Source: Chitinophaga filiformis (lineage in GTDB: Bacteria; Bacteroidota; Bacteroidia; Chitinophagales; Chitinophagaceae). From it: 64,000 nt of DNA. Within the stretch, counting starts at the first letter, position 1. The number at the start of each line of letters is the position of its first letter. The notes under the pieces are model-generated. The model was not told the origin of the DNA and made no database searches. It was given only the letters and a program-made list of their open reading frames with translations. Positions 61,401 through 64,000 of the stretch are shown here, piece after piece. The DNA lies in the NCBI RefSeq assembly GCF_900102545.1, contig NZ_FNBN01000010.1, positions 186,001-250,000 of the forward strand, in the 5' to 3' direction. The position numbers and the translations under genes were made by a program.

Positions 61401-64000
61401 CCACGTAGATAAGCAACAACCGCCATAGCGGCGACTGCTCAAGCACAAACGGACGTGCGGCGGCTGCAGCACAAAGTTCTTCCGGATGCGCAGAATACCA
61501 TACTTTCTCTACCGCCGGTTGAAAAGTACTTGCGTCCTGCACCTGCATATAAGGTGCGCCATCTATTTCAATAAATGAAGTACGCAGGATATCGTATTGC
61601 CTGGAAATAATGTCGAGCGCTTTGAACAACGCCGCCTCATCTAGTTTGCCGTTGATCTGAAAGGCCAGCGGAATATTATATGGCGCCTTTCCTTCTTCCA
61701 ACCGGTCAATGATCCATAATCGCTGCTGGGCGGGAGAAACAGGATAATAAGCCGCCGAAGGTGCTATAGGAATTGATAGAACAGGTACACCTGTTTGCTG
61801 ATCAATCCTGGCCGCCATGTCCTTCAGTACGGGGAAAGTAAATATATCGTTCAACTCAAGCTTTACCTGTAACTGCTGAATAATGACTGATAACAGGCGG
61901 ATAGCACTCAAGGAATGACCTCCACGGTCAAAGAAATGATCATGCAACCCTGCATGGTCTATCTTCAATACATCTTTCCACATTACAGCCAACGCTTTTT
62001 CCGTGGCCTTAACGGGTGCAATGTATTGTTGTATATCTTCCGGATCGGGCAATTTTGTTTTATCGATCTTACCAGCGGTATTCCTTGGAAAATGTTTCAC
62101 TACCACCCATTTTGAGGGCAGCATATAAGCTGGTAGTTGTGCCGACACGAAAGTTTTCACCACTTCCGGCGACTCTGCTGTTGTCATGCGCAGATAAGCC
62201 ACCAGCACAGGTACACCATCAGCACCATTATCGGCCGTTACATAAGCTTCAGCCACTCTGTTGTCTTTCAGAATAGCCAGCCTTACTTCTTCCGGCTCAA
62301 TACGGTATCCCCTGATCTTGACCTGCTGATCCATTCTCCCCAGGAATTCCAGCTCGCCCTGCTCATTCCATTTCACTTTATCGCCTGTACGATATAAGCG
62401 CCGCACACCGTTGATTTCAAGACTTACAAAAGCCTGTTCCGTAGCAGCTTTATTATTGATATATCCGGCTGCAATCCCCTGCCCCGCAATACACAATTCT
62501 CCTGCCATACCCAATGGCAACAAACTCCCTTCCCTATCCACGACAAACACACTATAGCCGGGTAATGCGCTGCCAATAGGTACTGAGGTCGTTACATGAT
62601 TTATCCGGTATCCGGTGGCGTTGATACATGTTTCCGTAGGCCCATACAGATTCATAAATACTGCTTCAGGCAATTGCTTCCGGATGTCGGCCGCCAGCCT
62701 GGAAGACAATACATCTCCACCACAAGAAATATATTGCAGGGGGACTGATGGCAATAACGGCAATAATGCTTCCCAGTAAAGTGGAGATGCATGCAGCACA
62801 TTGATATGGTGTTGCTGCAGATAATCTGCCAACTGAGGGATGTTACGATAATCAGGCGGTAAGTGCAACGTACCCTTGTATGCCAGCGGCAGGAATATTT
62901 CCTTGACGGCTGCATCAAAGGATAAGGAGGCATTCAATATATAATGTAATCCCGTTCCGAAGCCCATTTCATGTTGCAGGGATGCCAGCAGCTGACATAC
63001 CTGGACATGTGTAATAGCCACTCCTTTGGGATGACCAGTGGAACCGGAAGTATAGATAATGTAGGCGGCTGTATCAGCTGTCACTACCGGCAATGTTGTA
63101 TTTGACGGATACAGGTTTCTTTCCCCTTCCCACCATTCCATTTCCAACACCGGTATACCAGGAATGGATACGGGCACATTACTGATCGTCAATACAGCCT
63201 TTGCATCATGGATCATATAAGCGATCCGCTCTGCAGGATATGCTGTATCTATTGGCAGATAAGTGGCCCCTGCCTTTAAGATACCCAGTATGCTGATGAT
63301 TGCCCATTTATCATGTGTCATCAGCAGGGCCACCACATCACCCGGGCGAACACCTGCCACGCCTGATAAATAGCCAGCCAGCCTGTTGGCTTCTTCTGCC
63401 AGCTCTTTGTAAGTGATCTTATCCTCTTTATCTACCAGCACTATACCATGGGGGCGTTCCTCAACCGTCTGTTCAAACAGCTCATGTAACAGCTGGCCTT
63501 TCACAGGTATCTGCTGCGCTTCGCCGGATAATGCATAAAGGTGTGCAAGTTCTTCATCCGAAAGCATCGCACTTTGCAATACGGGTTTCCCCGGTTCATG
63601 TAGTAATGAAGATAATATCCGATCCAGGTGTAATGGCAACTGGTCCAGTAAATGCCCTGGCAGTATACCTTCCTGATAATATAGCTGCCATGGCTGATCC
63701 TTGAGTATCACCAGTGCCAGTGCTGCCCTTTCCGTACAGGAAGGAATATCATGCAGGCTATCATGTGCGATCCCCACCTGATAATGAGCCGTCCGCACAG
63801 GTAAACCATTCGCTTCAAACAGTTCATCCAGTTTCCCGGCGTTATAATCCTGGTGCTGCAGGGCTGTTTTAAACGCAAGGGATAAGCCATTGACCATTTC
63901 CCTGAAAACAGTATCCTTATGAATGTCAAACCGGAAATACAGCTGCTGTCCTTTCTCTGCCGGTACAGGCACCGGGCCACCCACCACAGGCGGCATGAAC
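55432..64000 (-). CDS. NRPS A (5'-partial): (C)-A-T, C-A-T, C-A-T (third Orn-like)
   Basis: At least 2854 residues are visible. The frame is open to the window edge and the first visible Met (63996) is internal, so the true start and most of the first C domain lie outside. Residues 1-155 are the last third of a C domain. A1 (about 165-660) has code DAKHICLINK, which I cannot assign; T1 is RGGHSLSA (S695). C2 has HHIIADG. A2 has code DVSSLALIYK, also unassigned; T2 is LGGNSLLA. C3 has HHIAIDIWS, with Ile where the motif normally ends in Gly. A3 has code DVGEVCSIDK, close to the Orn code DVGEIGSIDK. T3 is IGGNSLKA, followed by a short acidic tail. Whether the cut C domain is a lipo-initiating starter or a normal elongation domain cannot be decided here. 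The gene is the first of the visible operon. Confidence 0.93.
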   Translation of the reverse strand, partial: FMPPVVGGPVPVPAEKGQQLYFRFDIHKDTVFREMVNGLSLAFKTALQHQDYNAGKLDELFEANGLPVRTAHYQVGIAHDSLHDIPSCTERAALALVILKDQPWQLYYQEGILPGHLLDQLPLHLDRILSSLLHEPGKPVLQSAMLSDEELAHLYALSGEAQQIPVKGQLLHELFEQTVEERPHGIVLVDKEDKITYKELAEEANRLAGYLSGVAGVRPGDVVALLMTHDKWAIISILGILKAGATYLPIDTAYPAERIAYMIHDAKAVLTISNVPVSIPGIPVLEMEWWEGERNLYPSNTTLPVVTADTAAYIIYTSGSTGHPKGVAITHVQVCQLLASLQHEMGFGTGLHYILNASLSFDAAVKEIFLPLAYKGTLHLPPDYRNIPQLADYLQQHHINVLHASPLYWEALLPLLPSVPLQYISCGGDVLSSRLAADIRKQLPEAVFMNLYGPTETCINATGYRINHVTTSVPIGSALPGYSVFVVDREGSLLPLGMAGELCIAGQGIAAGYINNKAATEQAFVSLEINGVRRLYRTGDKVKWNEQGELEFLGRMDQQVKIRGYRIEPEEVRLAILKDNRVAEAYVTADNGADGVPVLVAYLRMTTAESPEVVKTFVSAQLPAYMLPSKWVVVKHFPRNTAGKIDKTKLPDPEDIQQYIAPVKATEKALAVMWKDVLKIDHAGLHDHFFDRGGHSLSAIRLLSVIIQQLQVKLELNDIFTFPVLKDMAARIDQQTGVPVLSIPIAPSAAYYPVSPAQQRLWIIDRLEEGKAPYNIPLAFQINGKLDEAALFKALDIISRQYDILRTSFIEIDGAPYMQVQDASTFQPAVEKVWYSAHPEELCAAAAARPFVLEQSPLWRLLLIYVEGGVVGMLTFHHIIADGWSMHVFTDTLLSLYKDIATGKSPLHQPLSLQYKDYAVWMRENMQSEKMLAAQRYWEGEFEKGVTPVALPADNTRPLVKAYQGHAIYTSFPADLADKLQRFSQQQEVTPFVILLAAFRLLLYRYTAQPDIVIGVPVSGREQGALDQQIGFFVNILPVLLHITEEDNFHTLIQREKAHLLESYRHQDYPFDKLVEILKIERDSSRSPLFDVMFGSWPGNELMDKALLPDQQLSSFEMPVTTSKYDLLLNVETVEGNYRIYTEYDTALFSEMRIRQMMDHYLLLLDAALDHAADTITSLDYITTAEYNTLLNDFQSQRLVYPYHPSLYHLFMHQVALVPGRKAVIADEGTLDYATLSGKVNQLAAALIAHGITPGQPVGIIMKRSSVLLISILAIHKAGAFYVPLSPSLPIHRISYILQDAAVKVVLTDADLVTVVENEADVLIPELLLAATYEGEEVPAQTGSLAYMIYTSGSTGEPKGVAITHQQVMNTLWALQELYPSGEEDTWLLKTNYTFDVSVSELFGWIPGGSKVAILREGEEKELHLLLEAIRRKKITHISFVPSLFTLFFDTLKTDKEAFRLLRYILIAGEAFPEKLVMAIHAGGWAEKVFNLYGPTEASIYTTAFALEDYQEGKPVYIGKPLPNVKVYILDANDRLVASGVYGELCIGGPGVSNGYWNNPALTAARFTRDPFGEGILYRSGDLARWSNDGNIEYLGRKDEQVKINGYRVETGEIEHVLEKAPGIRQAIVVKKTDHAGNARLIAYVTTDGVADTTSLSVFAGQWLPSYMIPVMYVVLDVMPVSSSGKIDRKALPDPDFSVGSEEGSYTPPEAPSQEQLARLWSQLLSVDKPGIHDNFFRLGGNSLLAIKLSAAIRKEYNVVLAVKDIFRFPTIAQLDTFMGTLKKDSTQLVAAAAHGPLPLSFSQERFWLLDKWGQGATYHIPVVLRLKGDLNIAALENALSVVIQRHSALRTLVREKNGIPFQHIVDAASWKLTITEDIRFSDSAYLDTYIHAFVYNAFDLSVDLPVRGSLLKINPQEHLFLLTFHHIAIDIWSVYLMGDEIGRLYKDGAAQLELLPVQYADYALWQRRQMETGELAQRLQHWKEELKDIGPLEMPADHIRPAVNEYNGNTYRAVINPEITTRIRQLAAGYNTTLFVALLSVFKVLLHRYTGKQDIAVGVPVANRDLEDVSSLVGCFINTIVLRSQVKPDMPFEQLLQELSRHAAIAYAHQDVPFEMVLEQLGGSGDRNALFEVMFDLQDMPASTPLELDGIAIEEVKFQRTKAFFDLNFALSTDRINGTIILDVEYNTALFEAARIEQLVNHYITLLQSVIQDQQCLVGNMQLLTVADHVMLTTFSGEKVVFPQTNSILDMIREQGVQHPDRMAVLFNDRGISFRQLEEQSNQLAHYLQEQGIQKEATVAIWLNRSVEVVVAMLGILKAGASYLPIDPAYPPERVAYMLEDAAATMMITDSPDVVKENILVIPVDQLPVIMSRYSPDPVATDIHPQQLAYTIYTSGSTGQPKGVMIAHRNLVNITYGWRWKFDLDKQRTVVLSLASIAFDVFTGDLCRALPNGGTLVIADTRNLDWGELYSVMQKHQVTYIESTPAVITNLFSHIDKHSLDISFLRVMVSCADALPAEKYIYLRKRFLSSRLRVLNSYGITETTIDCSGYEQDTPIIGITPIGRSLPNIFYYILDEQQQQVPVNVWGELYVGGDGVGIGYRNKPVLTAERFINIMIGGEMKRVYKSGDIARWTPDGNVVFGGRRDDQVKVRGFRIELSEIVNNLLQYPSVKSAVAVVHATPGNTAEKYICAYYVADDNTVESPTVSALRNFLQDKLPHYMVPQYFIRLDAIPVTSNKKVDKKRLPLPETAGLQSGQEIVLPANEVESTLYTLWTDVLKGVPFGVTDNFFEIGGNSLKAVQLLALINEQCFTDIKMRTFIASPVIRELSQHVIRFYEEQKELFEEALEDGAGDQA

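Noticed and set aside
8647-64000. Many long near-repeats across the window, at first suggestive of mobile or tandem repeat DNA
   Set aside because: They coincide with homologous C, A, T and E domains of NRPS modules; no terminal inverted repeats, target duplications or transposase were seen.

Overview
The window looks like chromosomal DNA of a Bacteroidota bacterium, most likely a Chitinophagaceae member such as Chitinophaga. Supporting signs are a TonB-linked outer-membrane barrel with a carboxypeptidase-regulatory-like N-terminus, start regions without obvious Shine-Dalgarno sequences, moderate GC, and a giant colinear NRPS locus. Every real gene is on the minus strand, so the biology reads from right (64000) to left (1). 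No tRNA, rRNA, CRISPR array, insertion sequence or phage gene was seen.

Positions 64000-8647 hold seven NRPS genes, called A-G here in transcription order, with a SAM methyltransferase-like gene between F and G. Junctions are a 4-nt overlap (B/C) or gaps of roughly 13-45 nt, which suggests one operon whose start lies beyond the right edge. Architecture (C condensation, A adenylation, T carrier, E epimerisation, I catalytically dead interface-like C): A = (C-partial)-A-T-C-A-T-C-A-T; B = C-A-T-C-A-T; C = C-A-T-C-TauD hydroxylase; D = I-A-T-E-C-A-T-C-A-T; E = C-A-T-C-A-T-E-C-A-T-E; F = C-A-T-C; G = half-C-A-T-C-(remnant of A)-T-terminal C. This gives 14 intact A domains and 15 T domains in the window.

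Specificity codes were read by eye against GrsA numbering. They suggest unassigned-unassigned-Orn-aliphatic-Val-Dab-Asp(beta-hydroxylated, D)-Asn-Ile-like-Dab-like-Asp(D)-Phe(D)-Phe-Ala, followed by one T domain with no A domain of its own. E-domain placement agrees with the DCL-like C domains that follow each one.

Downstream, in the same direction, are a type II thioesterase, a cyclic-peptide (PvdE/SyrD-type) ABC exporter and a CmlA-like di-iron beta-hydroxylase ending at a strong hairpin. Then come a TonB-dependent-type outer-membrane receptor and an M1 aminopeptidase cut by the left edge. Two unrelated hydroxylases (Fe/2OG TauD type and di-iron MBL type), two Asp modules, a siderophore-type exporter and an outer-membrane receptor suggest a beta-hydroxylated, possibly iron-binding cyclic (lipo)peptide. 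From memory, 14 A domains match the tetradecapeptide chitinopeptins described from Chitinophaga; this could not be checked here, and the first module is cut by the window edge.

The most unusual features are two split modules of the same layout. In the first, a C domain with a TauD hydroxylase ends protein C, and a dead interface domain with an Asp-A-T opens protein D. In the second, a C domain ends protein F, a methyltransferase gene follows, and a half C domain with A-T opens protein G. Protein G also carries a fossil adenylation domain wedged between a C and a T domain, and ends in a C domain rather than a thioesterase.
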